A stretch of 64,000 nucleotides of DNA, taken from contig CALZFC010000256.1 in the NCBI GenBank assembly GCA_945643635.1, forward strand, positions 2,662,001 through 2,726,000, in the 5' to 3' direction. How positions within the stretch are numbered: the first letter of the stretch is position 1; every line of letters begins with the position of its first letter. Shown here piece after piece: positions 1 to 12,348 of this stretch. A model generated the notes under the pieces. The model worked only from the letters and a program-made list of their open reading frames with translations. It searched no databases and had not been told where the DNA came from. The translations under genes were made by a program, and so were the position numbers. The stretch comes from Allodiplogaster sudhausi (lineage: Eukaryota; Nematoda; Chromadorea; Rhabditida; Diplogasteridae).

Positions 1-2660
1 AGAATAGATCATTCGAGATGGAACACCTACTATGAACTAAACGGGCTAATTCTCCGAATAACCTAGATTAAATAAAACTCCAAAAAATACATTTGAAATG
101 TAGAAGCAAAACTTAAAAAATTAATTAAATAAAACATTTTCTACCAAGCGGCCTGGGCGATGCCCCACATCGCGCCGCCGGCCAGGCTAGGAGCCACAAT
201 CTGGGGATTGATCCGAGGCCGATTCATGGTGAGGGCCAGGTAACCGACGAAGAGGACGGTGGCCGTCAAGAGGATGCCCGTGTAGTGGGAGAACACGTAG
301 GGAAGGCCTTCGGGGGACGCGTCGTGGAACTGAAATATGGGGACTGCTTGAGAAAACCGAGTGGGGCAGAGGTTTTCGAGCCCGCAAACCAAGGTGGGTT
401 AATACTATCGCATGTCTAAATTGGATACAAGAAAATATTTAAATGCTTAACAATTATTAAAATAATTCGAACTGGTCGATGACCATATTAATTAGATATA
501 ATAGGAGAAAATGTGTAGGATATTGCAGAATAAACAAATTAGCTCAAAATAAAAAAATATACTGATATTGAGAAGAAAAACAAGCGAAATAAAAAAAGAC
601 TCCTGCAAGGCCCTTGTGATACCTTCTCGGGATGGTCCTGGATGTACACGACAGGCATGAAAGTGACCCCGTAGAAGACACCGGCAACGAGTGCCACGGC
701 GAACGCCCTAAAAAGTTAACAAAAGGTTCAATTTTCCAAGACCACCAACAAATAACATGATTCAAAAACTTAAAGTATACCCCTATTATATTCTGTACCG
801 AAAACACCAATTTCCCACTGAACAAAGAACTGAAACGATTGGAGAGTTCGTGAGAGAACTGACATGACTCTTTTGCTCGAGCCATCCTCACTCGGATGTG
901 AAAGGAGTCTCTCTGTCTCGTCGACTACTATGTCCCCGTTAGGTAGCCTGCCATCTTCTTCCACTTCGTCTGCGCTGCCAGTCGAGGCTGGAGCAATCTC
1001 GCTCTCCGACGTCAGGCTTCCCTGCATGTAATTTAAAGTACCGTTTAAAGGAAAGATAATTCTCCAATACAATTTTTTACTTCCATAGTAGAAATCAGGG
1101 TTTAGAAGGTACTATCGATTTGACTTACTCCTCCTCATTGTAGGCCTCGCTAGAGCCTTACCCCACCATGTTTTTTTCCGGACATCTTAACAGAAACTAC
1201 CGTACCCTGTTCTACAGTTTTCTCAACTGTGGCTTTTATTCCCTGGTAGAAATAAATGAATGAACAAACCTGTGACTCAGCGTTTCTAGGCGAAGCCCGC
1301 ACTTGCGAAAATAAGATACCACTGAAAAAAAAGTCAGAGATTCGGTGAGAAGTGCAGAAAAAGAGAGAGGGAGGAAAGGAGCGAGTTAAAGAGAGAGAGA
1401 GGGAGGGAGGGAGGGAGAGAGAGAGAGGGAGAGAGAGAGAAAGAGAGAAAAAAAGAAAGATGGAGAGAGAACGAGAGAGGAAAGAGAAGGCGAGTGAGAA
1501 AACATAATATTCTCAATCGAAAGTCTTATATAGAATCTGCAAATTAGAATACAAAGAGCAGAATATTTCAAAGATGAACAGCCGCCACTGACCCGCAAAT
1601 GACAGAAGCGAGACCGAGTCCGTTGAGGAGGGCGCTGCTTGGAGGATGCGCATTCGTGCCGAAGAGACCAAAGGTACCTGAAATCAACGGTGCCCTTAAA
1701 GGGCCTCACAATAGCCCTATTCTCTTTAATTATTTCAGAATTTCTATTATATCATTAATCCTATCTCAGTTCCCGCTCCATTAATCATTTAATTTCGTAA
1801 GTAAAAAAAGTTGAGCTGACCACACGCCCAGCCGGTGATGACGTTGGTTGTTCCCCAGACAAGCATTCCCAGGCCGACTCCGAGCTGTGACATGATTGGG
1901 ACCGCCGTCAGGTTTCCTGCAATTTTTTTTTTAAATCAAAACATTAAAAAGGCCTAACAATGACGTGTTCCCAAAATTACATTTGTGTGCACTGCGCTTG
2001 AATTATTCAAAAAGAACACAAGACATTTCTCGATTACTGTATTTTAGGACTTGGAATATTCAAAGAATTAAAAACATGGAAATTGAAAAGAGGAATAAAA
2101 AACGGAATATTCAAAAACAGAATAAAAATAGTGGAATATTTGAACGAAAATTAAAAAGTTGGAATATTCAAAACTATTTTTTTTAATATACCATAATCTG
2201 ATGATATTTGAATATGCTAAATATTTTTACCGAGAGCCCAGAAGGCGCCTCCAAGCATGGCAAGTGGTTGGAAGGTGGGGAATCCGGTGAAAGTATACAC
2301 CAAGAGCCCGAGGTTCCAGATCCCAATCGCCATCACCCACTGCACGAAAAGGCCTGCAACGTTTCCGTGTTCGAATAATTTGCCTTTACCTGTTGCTGAT
2401 GCACAATCACCATCTCAAAATGAAATTATTTAGGGTAAAAAATAGTGGCCAACAAATTAAACCCCGCTTTCTTCTAAATTCTTACAATCTGTCATTTCTT
2501 CTCCCACGTTCGCTCTCTCTTTCTTACTTCCCCCTCTCTTAATCGCTCCGTCTCCCTAACCATCTCCTGCGTCATGGTGCTTGATGGGAACATAGGCCGA
2601 GCCGAAGAAGACGGAGGCGACTGCGCAAGCGAGAAGGCCTACAGCCGTGCTGCCGGCCAT
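1..2660 (-). CDS. TMEM144: TMEM144-like multi-pass membrane protein, 3' end beyond window
   Basis: I recognise a TMEM144-family protein, a DMT-like multi-pass membrane protein of the carbohydrate-transporter type whose substrate is not established. Exons run right to left. The chosen start is the Met complement at 2658-2660 (MAGSTAVGLLACAVASVFFG), followed by the family-typical YVPIKHHDAGDG. Next come 2231-2353 (FVQWVMAIGIWNLGLLVYTF), 1821-1916 (SQLGVGLGMLVWGTTNVITG), about 1593-1677 (ASVICG), an acidic loop near 886-1022, about 625-712 (AFAVALVAGVFYGVTFMPVV) and about 137-350 (PYVFSHYTGILLTATVLFVG then GGAMWGIAQAAW). The apparent stop after the last W is probably a splice donor (GCTTG|GTAGAA), since the family continues here, so the C-terminus lies left of base 1. 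I could not reconcile the phase of the acidic-loop exon with both neighbours. Family call fairly sure; exon edges around 600-1100 uncertain. Confidence 0.7.
1385..1500. repeat. GA-rich microsatellite in TMEM144-like intron
   Basis: Imperfect (GA)n/(GGGA)n purine tract on the plus strand, inside an intron of the TMEM144-like gene. Open frames through it read only Ser/Leu or Arg/Glu repeats and are not genes. Confidence 0.85.
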
Positions 2661-3202
2661 GCCTCGCTTTTCTCGGAAAGCGATCGAAGTAGGATCGACC
2701 AAGAAGTTCCCTTCCAAGAATAAGAATCATGCGATTTAAGCATACATTTACATGGTAGACGAATATGGAAGCAAACATTCGACATATTGAATCCAATATA
2801 TCATTTTCGGAAACTCGGTCCAAGCAGTGATGGTGACGTAGAATTTAAAGTAACACTTCCGGAAGCGTTGATACGCTCGCGTCAACGCAAATATCATTAT
2901 GATTCATGTCGAAACGTTTATTCCCCAGACTGCTTTTAAGAATAGGAAAAGGAAAAGAAAAGAAAAAGAAGGAAAGGACCCGTGCAACAACAATCGATTT
3001 CAACTGCTAACAACAAATCTGACACCTATTCCAAATTCAAAACAACTTTCAATTTAATGTAGGATAAACTGTCTGCCTATGCGAACTTTGTGCGCATAAA
3101 ACGGACCATAAATGAAAAAAAAAACATTTAGAATATTCGAGGTGAGCGGTTATCGGTGCTTAGAAGACTAAATAAAGGCCTAGAATAAGCTAGTGTCCTA
3201 TT
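2661..3202. other. Intergenic spacer and TMEM144-like 5' flank
   Basis: AT-rich sequence between two minus-strand genes. It must hold the 5' flank of the TMEM144-like gene and the 3' UTR of its upstream neighbour. A purine run (about 2940-2980) is the only visible structure, and I see no exon. Confidence 0.5.
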
Positions 3203-4535
3203 CTAATCGTCGCCAGACAGCGCGTCTTTCACTTCGTCGTCCTCTGCATTCACGTCCTTCAGGTGGTCGAATCGAACCAGAAGCGGAGTCGTGATGCCTA
3301 AGAACAAAATTACTAGATAAATACTATTAAGGATGATTAAATTCACATAGGGACATACCGGCAACATCGCCCGTAAACTTGATCACGCCGGACAATCCCG
3401 GCTCCAGGTCGCGAAGGATCCTACAAAATAAAGAACTAGGGGAACGGCATCAAAAGTTATTCCAATTACTAAGTTACACACGAATTAGTCTAATTTTAAA
3501 TGACTGTTGTTGCTATTTCAAACCCGAAATGTTAAATTTTTACTTACAATTGAATAATAAAATTCTCGCTGAACAGTATATTCCGGCATAAAAGAATGCT
3601 ATCTATAGCCCTGTTATGAGCACTCTTCTCCCTTGCTCTTGTCTCATACGGACAAGCCACTGATAGCAAGCCTCTTTCTGACATCTTTGCTATGCCGAAT
3701 AATCGCTGATAAGAGATGCAACTTTTAAATATCAAGGACACTTTTAAAGCAATTCCAAGAACCATTGCATAAAAAACATTATTGCCTTGAAAATATAATC
3801 TTACCTGTTTCTCTTGAGCATTTTCCAGTAGTATTCTTTGCCGCCGTCGCAATGTTCAAAAGAAATGTGAGAAGCAACGCTGTCCGCGAAGACGTCCGTG
3901 ATATACCTGAGGATCCACCAAAATTAAACACAAAAAGTATTGAGTAATTCCTCTAGTCAAATATGGCGTTATATAAAAAAGGCTAGAATGGATGACTTCA
4001 TTCAATATGGTGGACTATCGACTATTCCACTCATCAGGTTGGCATATTCCATTAACCTGTACAGGTCGTGCCAGACATTGCTCGCGTACCACGCAGCCGA
4101 CATAAACACCACGTAAATGCACGCAAATGAGAGCGCCGTTGAGCCAAATATCCGCGCGCTCTGCTCCGGTCAAAATTGTTATAAGAACAATTACAAAAGA
4201 AACTTGAAATATTTTAAATTTCAAAGTCTGCGGAAATTCTCTAAAGTATGACTCGAATGTATGACATCGGGCTCGTTATTTGAATATTCGAGTACCGTGT
4301 GCAGCCAGTAGGTGAAGACTCCGGTGAATGAAGAAAATGTAGCCCAAGTGAGAGGCCGATTGGCAATGGCTTGCCAGCCATCGTGCGCGTAGAGGTCGCG
4401 TATGGCGAGGAAGCGGAGGGCCTGAAAGAGATCAGAATTCTCTACTCTTACTTTGTTACGTCTAGTCAATAGAAAACAAGTGGAAAGAGAAAGCGGAGAT
4501 ACAAAAAATGGCTGATTGGCGAGCTAGAGGGAGAG

Positions 4536-4577
<42 letters not shown>

Positions 4578-5903
4578 AAAAAGTAGACTATTCAGAATGG
4601 AGAGAGATAACTAGCACCATAGGAGATCGATAGAGCGAGTAGTAGATTCCAAAAGTAGGTGTATTCCCCTCAATTGTTCGAAACGTTGCAATAACCTTGG
4701 GAGAAAGGAAAAAGCAGGAAGCCAGTTCGCTGCCCGTCTCTGACCCCCAATCAATCGAGACGAACTTTCCAAAGTACTCAATGCCGGTCGGATGATGCTG
4801 TCTGGATTGCAAGGCTTATTATTATTACAGCCATAAAAAGTGATTTCATAACATAAAAGCATTACTAAAGAATGCGAGATAGAAAAAAGCCAACTTCATG
4901 TACTCAAGTGCCTCTGTCTCACTGCGAAACCGAGTGTTGAATGGCAGTGCCAATTCGAGTCCCGTGCGGACTCCGAGGGATCCGGCGGACACCGTATCCG
5001 TTGCGTCTGTAATGAAGACACTATTCTATTTTTGCAGGGAAATTAAATAATATTTAATTTTACAGAAAGAAATTCCTAATCTCGAGACTTCCTTTTAATT
5101 CATAAAAGAAATATCAAAATTTCAACACATTAAATTACAAGCGGTCACGGATATTGAAGTTATTTATTATTTGACCATGGTAATCGACTGTTTATTAATA
5201 CAGGCCAGCTTTAATAGATACAGCTTTTTTTCAGCTAGTAGAATACTCGAATCTACTCTAATTATGAGAAAAGTCATATCTAAGAATGATATGCCAAACC
5301 TGGAAGCGTACTCATTCGATGATTGACAACCGCGTCCTTCCGTGAGCGGTTGTTCTTGGCGAGAAAATTGACATATTCCTAAACAAATAAAAATATAAAT
5401 TTCATACACAAGCTGCTATATCATTAATATTCTACTGCGAAACTATGTCCAAGAGTAAGAAGCAAATAAAGTTCTTATGATCTGGAAATACATACCGCTT
5501 CAGTGATTTCCTTCACATGCCGAGGAACACCATTCTCGTCCAATTTACGACGCCAGGAAAAGCTGTGCTTCACCTAAACCTATCATTTGTATTGTTGCTG
5601 AAGACACGTAGAGGACTTATTTTTTCACATAATTTGGAATAATACGACTTGCACTCTGTGCTTCAAAGATTCCAACAAGTTCTTATCAACTTTTAAGGTT
5701 AAAAATAAGAATTCTAATTAGTCAACTTTCAAGTATACGAATGATCTAACCAGTGGTCCGTTCATGATGAGTGAGCAGATGGGATAGGCCACGACCGTCC
5801 CTGCTAGCAAGCCCAGCCTCAGCCGCCGTCCCCATGTCGTCTTTATTAGGAGAGCAGTAGCACTTTCGTTCCATTGTCTATAATTAGGTCGGCCAAAATA
5901 CAT
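3203..5903 (-). CDS. TMEM177-like membrane protein, copy 1 (diverged)
   Basis: Exons read right to left. About 5750-5903 begins MYFGRPNYRQW and contains the membrane segment LGLLAGTVVAYPICSLIMNG. About 5494-5572 gives HSFSWRRKLDENGVPRH and about 4900-5005 gives SLGVRTGLELALPF. About 4300-4420 gives FLAIRDLYAHDGWQAIANRP and FSSFTGVFTYWL. About 4030-4165 gives STALSFACIYVVFMSAAWYA, then about 3800-3905 FFEHCDGGKEYYWKMLKRNR, 3358-3421 LRDLEPGLSGVIKFTGDVAG and 3203-3297, ending LLVRFDHLKDVNAEDDEVKD. The order (N-terminal membrane helix, paired helices, a G-x-E-Y/F-Y-x-K-x-L motif, then a plus-minus rich tail) matches TMEM177, a mitochondrial inner-membrane protein linked to COX2 biogenesis (COX20 partner). 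That role is family knowledge; the assignment is inference. It lies beside a second TMEM177-like gene. The start codon could be further upstream. Confidence 0.5.
4528..4576. repeat. (GA)n microsatellite in intron
   Basis: A nearly pure GA dinucleotide run within an intron of TMEM177-like copy 1. Confidence 0.9.
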
Positions 5904-6850
5904 GTAAAAAATAATTAAGTATAATATATCTTACTCACTTTAATTATAAACAAGATCCCGAGAGAAAAGATTTGCATGAAAACATCTTAAAAACCAAATC
6001 TTTTCAACCGAATTCGACCCTCAATAAATAGTAAATAAATATTCAATAAGTAGATGAAATAAAACTGACTTGAAATTTGAACATGAGCTACTGAAGCGCA
6101 TATTTCCTATAATGAATAATTTATTTTAGTTGCAAGACTCTTCATACTGGCTGAAATTTTGACAGGAATTTTAGATTTTTAAAGGTGAAACAAATTGTCA
6201 AACAAGCGCTTGACATTTTACGTTTGGCTAATCATAGAATAATAATAAAAAACAAAGTCCAAACCGAAAAATGAAGAATAAACATACTTAAAAACGGCAT
6301 TTGACATCATATTATATGATTACTGCTGGTAGCAACGAAGCGCGACTGTTAGACGCATAAAATATCTGGAGAACTGGAACCATCTCGGTTTAGTATCTTT
6401 ACTAAGACCCGCGAATGAGAGCAATCATACACGTATTTAGTCGTGTTGAAATAAGCCATGAAAAAGACAACATTTTAAACTAACAGAACGAAAACTGAAA
6501 GAACAGAGAAGAAGAGAGTTCAAGCATGAGCAACGGTTCACCAGCTCTGATAAGAATAATATTGAACACTAAATCTAAACCTAAGTATTCAACAAATATC
6601 GGCGTAACAAATCGCAACCAAAAGGAGAAGGAAAACACGGAAGTCTAGACATCGTCGGTGATTGGTTGGTGGGGAGAAGAAGATGAAGCGGCCGCTGAAA
6701 TCGGAAGAATTTCATTTCCATTACAATTCGATTGCTTTTCATAAACAATAAACTATGATCTCATTGGACAAGGTTATAGTTTGTCTTACTTTGCCTTCTT
6801 TTTATTCTCTCTCTTTCTCTCTCTCTCTCTCTCTCGCTCTCTCTAACTCT
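5904..6850. other. AT-rich spacer between the TMEM177-like genes
   Basis: Contains the presumed promoter of copy 1 and the 3' UTR of copy 2, with a short (CT)n tract at about 6805-6847 directly after the copy 2 stop codon. No exon was recognised. Confidence 0.5.
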
Positions 6851-9023
6851 CTAAAACGAACTAGCAAAATCCAAACCAGTATCAGATGGTTTGATCTGAG
6901 CTGCAATTCGCTCGATGGCCTTCAACCTCTCTCGAATGGTGACAGAAGCAGACTTCAGCTCGCCAGACTTGCTCACGAGTTTCTCGCCTTCCTCGCCCAT
7001 AATCTAATGTAATATCGTAAAATATTCTTTACAGTTTAAATCATCACCACCATCTGATCGCTGATTAGTCATACTCATAATAAATAAATGGATCAACTCC
7101 GAGTGAATGAATAGCTACAGTATCTATGGGGTTGACAATTCCTACAGTATACTGCGACTTGAATCCGATCAAGCACAAACACACAAGAAATTTTTTTAAA
7201 GATAGTTCCTGCCCAACTTAGTTACAGCAAGAATACAAGCTGCCATTCAGTCAAGAATTTTAAGACAAAAACGTACCTTTCGTATCATCCGATTGACAGT
7301 TAGCTGATTGGCGAGGAATTTGCGGGCGCCCTCAATATATTCGGGTCCCCTGTAAGGAAAAATTATTCTTTTCTCCTCATTTCCCAGTTGGTATATTCGG
7401 AAAAAAAACTATATAGGAATGGATGATCTACTTTTTTGGGATTAAAAAAAAGTTTTTTCCCTACTAACAATCTAGCGACAGCTTCGTCACAACGAAGAAT
7501 TGCAAAGCGGTCGAAGCTCTCCAGGAATAATCGAAAGGCCGCGATGGCAACCGCCAACCCTGCGAACATGGCCTGAAAATAGTGGATGAGAAAAGGTCCT
7601 GCTGATCGAAATGGCCAAACACGCACTAATAAAATAATCTCCTTGAAATGTAAAACACAATCATGGCAGCTTACATCCGTTAACAAAATAAGTTTTCGGC
7701 ATATTTTTCTAAAAAAAATAAAAACAGTAGTACAAATTATACTGTGAGATCTAGACTAAATTAAATGGTTAGTTTATACCGTTTGCTGCGTTGAAGAAAA
7801 TCAAATTGCTAACCACGAATGGCCCGATATATCGGGCAAGCCTAATGTGGAAAGGATGCAAAAGGCAAGCGATCATTCCCCACGCAGCGACGGGAACAAC
7901 AAAGAGCACTCCGCTGTAAATAGGAAGAAAGTAGCCTGTCACCTTTCTTTACATTTAAAACTTTGGTAAAGCAAATAAATTCGATTTGAAATGAGAGTAT
8001 GCCATTTTTATATTTATATGGAATATACTTACCTCTTTCAAAATGTTAGAATTCGAATAAAAAAAAAGAATCAGCCAACGAACTCATTGGCGCGTTGTAA
8101 CTCTCGCTGAATGACAAATCGCTTGGCCGGTTCGGAGAGGAGCATCTGGGAGAGCAGCTCCACTGCCAACTCAGAAGTCACTTCTAGCTTACGACGATGC
8201 CTGTCAAGTGGAATATTCGATAGATTTACAAAAGTGGAGTATATTCAACAAACTTTTCTTTCAACTTCGAACAAAAGATTCTCATAACAACTGGCTGTTT
8301 ATAATAGTTAAAGACCGCAAATGATTCGGGAAAGAAGTGAATTGGAAAGACATGTTTAAGGCAAGAAACACGAACCTAGCCTGGCCGAGGTCGAGTTCGA
8401 CGTGCCCGCCGAGTCGATGCGCGTACTCAATGTCCACCATGGACAACGCAGCCGGCAGCTGCAGCTCCATGCCGTAGCGGAGGAAGAAGGTGCCGTACGT
8501 CGACGGCTCCATTCGGTCCGTCAACGTCACCATCAGCTGAACATGAAAGACAGACTTCGGATATTCCAAACAGGGACGAAATATAGAATATTCGAATATA
8601 TTCAATTCAATCGGCAAACTAGAAAAGGTTAGAAAGAGGCATAAAATGGATCATGAATAAACAGCAGCAGTCAATGTACCTTGGGGAATGTAACGTCTTC
8701 AAGTCTGTCAAACTCCTGCGCAACGAGCTCCTTCAACTGCTCCGATGGCTTCAGCTCGGAGCGGTGAACGTAGAGATGCGAATATGTCATGTCTCGAAAG
8801 CCTGCATAAATAGTAGAATATTTCGAGACAAAGAGTCCAAATCGTGATCAAAGTAATTCTGAAGAAAAGTAACGAAAGATTTGCCCGCACCGTGCATGGC
8901 AAGATAGCCGATCGGATACAGGCCAGCGGCAACGCCGTACAACTGCCGTGCCCATTGCACTCGCGTATACCCGGCCATTAGAAGAGTGCACACTACAATA
9001 TACAAAAACTTAACAAACAACAT
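6851..9023 (-). CDS. TMEM177: TMEM177-like membrane protein, copy 2
   Basis: Start Met at 9023 opens a hydrophobic segment (MLFVKFLYIVVCTLLMAGYT). Exons: 8891-9023; 8680-8801 (MTYSHLYVHRSELKPSEQLK); 8376-8536 (MVTLTDRMEPSTYGTFFLRY); 8080-8200 (EPAKRFVIQRELQRANEF); about 7790-7914 (two helices including LFVVPVAAWGMIACLLHPFH); about 7480-7575 (FAGLAVAIAAFRLFLESFDR); about 7277-7350 (GPEYIEGARKFLANQLTVNR); and 6851-7005 (GEEGEKLVSKSGELKSASVT), ending in TAG at 6851-6853. The block YIEGARKFLANQL...GEEGEKL...SGE parallels the TMEM177 stretch around EFYEKLLSGN...GEKL...SGN, so the family call is better here than in copy 1. The first four exons join in phase. The join from exon 4 to the paired-helix exon does not fit by one base, so an exon edge is wrong or a base is missing. 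Head-to-head with SLC25A26, also mitochondrial. Confidence 0.58.
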
Positions 9024-9303
9024 AACGAAGAAAAAAAACTCTCATAAAACCTCAACATTTTAAATGCATGTTGGTGTGCAAAAATGCTAAGACAGTTGTG
9101 TTACAATTCGTAGTTTACTTAAAACTCCAACTACAGTATCGCACTATAATTTCTGCTACAGTTGATTTTGTGTTGATAAAGGAAGTGATTTTTTTTTGTG
9201 CTTACAGCCCTGTTAAATATGATTCATCGTGCTTTTCCTCGTTGTTTTCTTTAGTACTCCTGGTTGTAGATGAACACTCTCCTATTCGTGTGGTAGTCGT
9301 GGG
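9024..9303. promoter_or_regulatory. Short divergent intergenic region TMEM177-like / SLC25A26
   Basis: Only about 280 bases separate two start codons on opposite strands. The region must hold both 5' UTRs and a shared or back-to-back promoter. It is T-rich on the plus strand near 9185-9300; no clear TATA box was assigned. Confidence 0.4.
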
Positions 9304-11552
9304 ATGGCCGATTCCTCCTCTTCTTCTCCTCTCCGCTGGTTGACTTGCGGCGCAGTCGCTGGTCTAGTCGTCGACCTAACCCTCTATCCTCTCGACACCA
9401 TGAAGACAAGGCTGCAGTCTCGTGCTGGATTCCGGGCCGCCGGCGGCTTTCGTAGTCTGTACAGGTCAGCTACTTCGAATCTAGTTTATGTTCTTACTGC
9501 TTATTCCAGTTCCTTTTTCTTATGAATTGTAATGAGAGCGGTGAGATAAATGTCTTTTTTTTTCTAGCGGAATGGGATCAGTGGCCATTGGCTCAGCGCC
9601 AGGCGCTGCCGTCTTCTTTCTCGCCTACCAGAAGATTGGTGCCGCAATAGGGAGGCATGGTTGGTACGGTCAATCTTATTATGCTTATTTTTTTTAATAT
9701 ATTTAAGCGGTTCTTAAATAAAGACAACGGTTAAGATTCGCTGTCGCATGCGATGGCCGCGAGTTTCGGCGAAGTGAGCGCATGCATCATTCGGGTTCCG
9801 ACCGAGCTGCTCAAGCAACGTGCACAGGTGTGGCTTATGCCTTCTTGGTTTAATCTACTACTTGTTAATTCCCGAATTATTCTTATCATATAATCTAGTT
9901 CAGTTTCTGTATTTGGTTACCAAGTTAATTTTAATTTTCATAGATAAGTTTTGAACCAAGCACTATGTTATTTCTTAGGCAGACTCATCTCAACGCCTCT
10001 CCGCCATCCTTGGCGACATCCTCAAGAAGGACGGCTTCACCGGCCTCTTCCGCGGCTACGGCAGCACGGTCGCTCGCGAAATTCCCTTTTCCGTCATCCA
10101 GTTCCCGCTCTGGGAGGCTCTCAAGAGGAGGGCGGCAAGAGCAGCCGGAACGGTACACGGACGATTTGAATATTCTAAATGGCCGATTAGAATATTCTAA
10201 AAGGTCGATTAGAATATTCTAAATGGCTGATTTGAATATTCTAAAAGTACGATTAGAATATTCTAAATTGCCGATTAGAATATTCTAAATGGCCGATTAG
10301 AATATTCTAAATGGCCGATTAGAATATTCTAAATGGCCGATTAGAATCTAAACGTACGATTAGAATATTCTAAATGGCCGATTAGAATATTCTAAATGGC
10401 CGATTAGAATATTCTAAATGGCCGATTAGAATCTAAACGTACGATTAGAATATTCTAAAAGGACGATTAGAATATTCTAAATGGCCGATTAGAATATTTC
10501 TAAATGGCCGTTTAGAATATTCTAAATTGCCGATTAGAATATTCTAAAAGGACGATTAGAATATTCTAAAAGGACGATTAGAATATTCTAAATGGCAGAT
10601 TAGAATATTCTAAATAGCTGATTAGAATAATTCTAAATGGCCGATTAGAATATTCTAAATGGCTGATTAGAATATTTCTAAATGGTCGATTAGAATATTC
10701 TAAATGGCCGATTTGAATATTCGAAAAGGGCGATTAGAATATTCTAAAAGGACGATTAGAATATTCTAAATGGCCGATTAGAATATTTCTAAATGGCCGT
10801 TTAGAATATTCTAAATTGCCGATTAGAATATTCTAAAAGGACGATTAGAATATTCTAAAAGGACGATTAGAATATTCTAAATGGCAGATTAGAATATTCT
10901 AAATAGCTGATTAGAATAATTCTAAATGGCCGATTAGAATATTCTAAATGGCTGATTAGAATATTTTTAAATGGCCGATTTGAATATTCGAAAAGGGCGA
11001 TTAGAATATTCTAAAAGGACGATTAGAATATTCTAAAAGGACGATTAGAATATTCTAAAAGGACGATTAGAATATTCTAAAAGTACGATTAGAATAAAAA
11101 AAAGGAAATTCGAATATTCTTTAAAAAAATGGAGTACTTTTGAATATTCAGATAATCTAACACAGTTATAGTCTATTCCAAAGTACCCATTTCAGCGCGA
11201 GTGCTCTCCTGTGGCCGGTGCCGCGTGTGGCAGTGTTGCGGGCGGCTTCTCGGCCGCCATCACAACTCCCCTCGACACGGTCAAGACACGCATCATGCTG
11301 TCCAAGTACGGTATATTTGAAAGGCACAAGGCGTTACTGCTTACGATTCTTTTTGTAAGTAGTATGTATGTGCATATCAGCAGAAAGTCATGAAGTAATA
11401 TTATTTTAATTCAGACAGCAGAAGTCTATGAGCATTCTTCGAACAGCTCGCGACATCTATGCGTGAGTTACACTTTTTAATCTGTGAATATGTAAAGAAT
11501 ATTTTCTGCCAATCTCTCTCTCTCTCTCTTCCTCTCTCTCTCTCTCTCTCTT

Positions 11553-11593
<41 letters not shown>

Positions 11594-11655
11594 CCTCTCT
11601 CTCCCTCTCTCTCTCTCTGTCTTCCCTCCTCTCTCTCTACCTTTCTCTCACCCTT

Positions 11656-11700
<45 letters not shown>

Positions 11701-11866
11701 GTCCTCTCTTTCTCTTCCGTCTCATTCCTAACACCCAATTTTCAGCGAAGGCGGCCTGAAACGCATGTACGCGGGTGCTCTGCCCCGCACGCTGTGGATG
11801 AGCATTGGCGGCTTCATCTTCTTTGGAGCCTTCGAAGGGGCCAAGATGGCCACGAGCAGGTGGTAA
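9304..11866 (+). CDS. SLC25A26: Mitochondrial S-adenosylmethionine carrier (SLC25A26/SAMC)
   Basis: Imports SAM into mitochondria in exchange for SAH; inner membrane, solute-carrier 25 family. Seven exons join exactly in phase: 9304-9464, 9568-9659, 9736-9827, 9979-10152, 11196-11354, 11419-11462, 11746-11866, giving 280 residues, close to the family's usual size. All three carrier repeats show the P-x-D/E-x-x-K/R signature: [11 protein letters not shown] (repeat 1), [11 protein letters not shown] (repeat 2, typical of SAM carriers) and [11 protein letters not shown] (repeat 3). They are followed by the matching [20 protein letters not shown] and [20 protein letters not shown] helices. The start follows a short TA-poor leader and begins [13 protein letters not shown]. 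Oddities: intron 4 (10153-11195) holds a satellite, intron 6 holds a long CT tract, and exon 5 seems to extend through [16 protein letters not shown] to a good GTAAGT donor, adding residues not usual in the family (the alternative donor breaks the frame). Confidence 0.93.
10165..11095. repeat. About 22-bp satellite with AGAATATTCT core, in SLC25A26 intron 4
   Basis: About forty tandem copies of a unit close to GATTAGAATATTCTAAATGG plus two bases, with variants ending in AAAGGAC, AAAGTAC or AATAGCT. The core AGAATATTCT is a perfect dyad. Sub-blocks recur in the same order (for example near 10485-10650 and 10770-10935), indicating later higher-order duplication of roughly 285 bases. Confidence 0.93.
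11510..11720. repeat. (CT)n microsatellite in SLC25A26 intron 6
   Basis: A long pyrimidine tract on the coding strand, directly upstream of the exon 7 acceptor (11745/11746), so it probably also serves as, or disturbs, the polypyrimidine tract. Confidence 0.9.
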
Positions 11867-12340
11867 ACCCGCCTAAGAACAACATCAAGAATAACTTGGC
11901 ATAAATGACATATCGAGTTCAAGATATATACCTAGATTGAGAGTTCTTAGAACTAGCTTAGATTGTTTTTTTTGAGTCAATAGTTGCCTAGTTTTACGTT
12001 GCACATCGACTAAAGGTGATTTGTCTTATTTTTATATTAGTTAAAAATATTCTTTCATAATTCCTACATCTGATTATTGGTGTACTTATTAAAGACCGGT
12101 TGATAGGCTTCTAATTCCGATTTTGTTTGTTACTCTTACTCATTTTTCCTTGCTGTTATTGCTAAGCAAAGTTTGAAGATTGTTTTCGCCATGGTTTCCT
12201 TGCATAAAGAGAAACAAAGTCCAGAAACCGACTTTTATTTGCCGACACTATAGGCAAAAAACAAAGCAAAATAATTTCGACTCGAGCAAGTCACGCTAAA
12301 AAAATAATTCACGAGAAAGCCTATCATTAGGATATTCGGA
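11867..12340. other. SLC25A26 3' flank
   Basis: T-rich 3' flank of the carrier gene. I see no coding exon before the hAT-type element starts at 12,349. Confidence 0.5.
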
Positions 12341-12348
12341 ATCGTACC

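Noticed and set aside
10165..11095. Regular short repeats resembling a CRISPR array
   Set aside because: Contiguous tandem units of about 22 bases with no unique spacers, inside the intron of a eukaryotic gene; this is a satellite.
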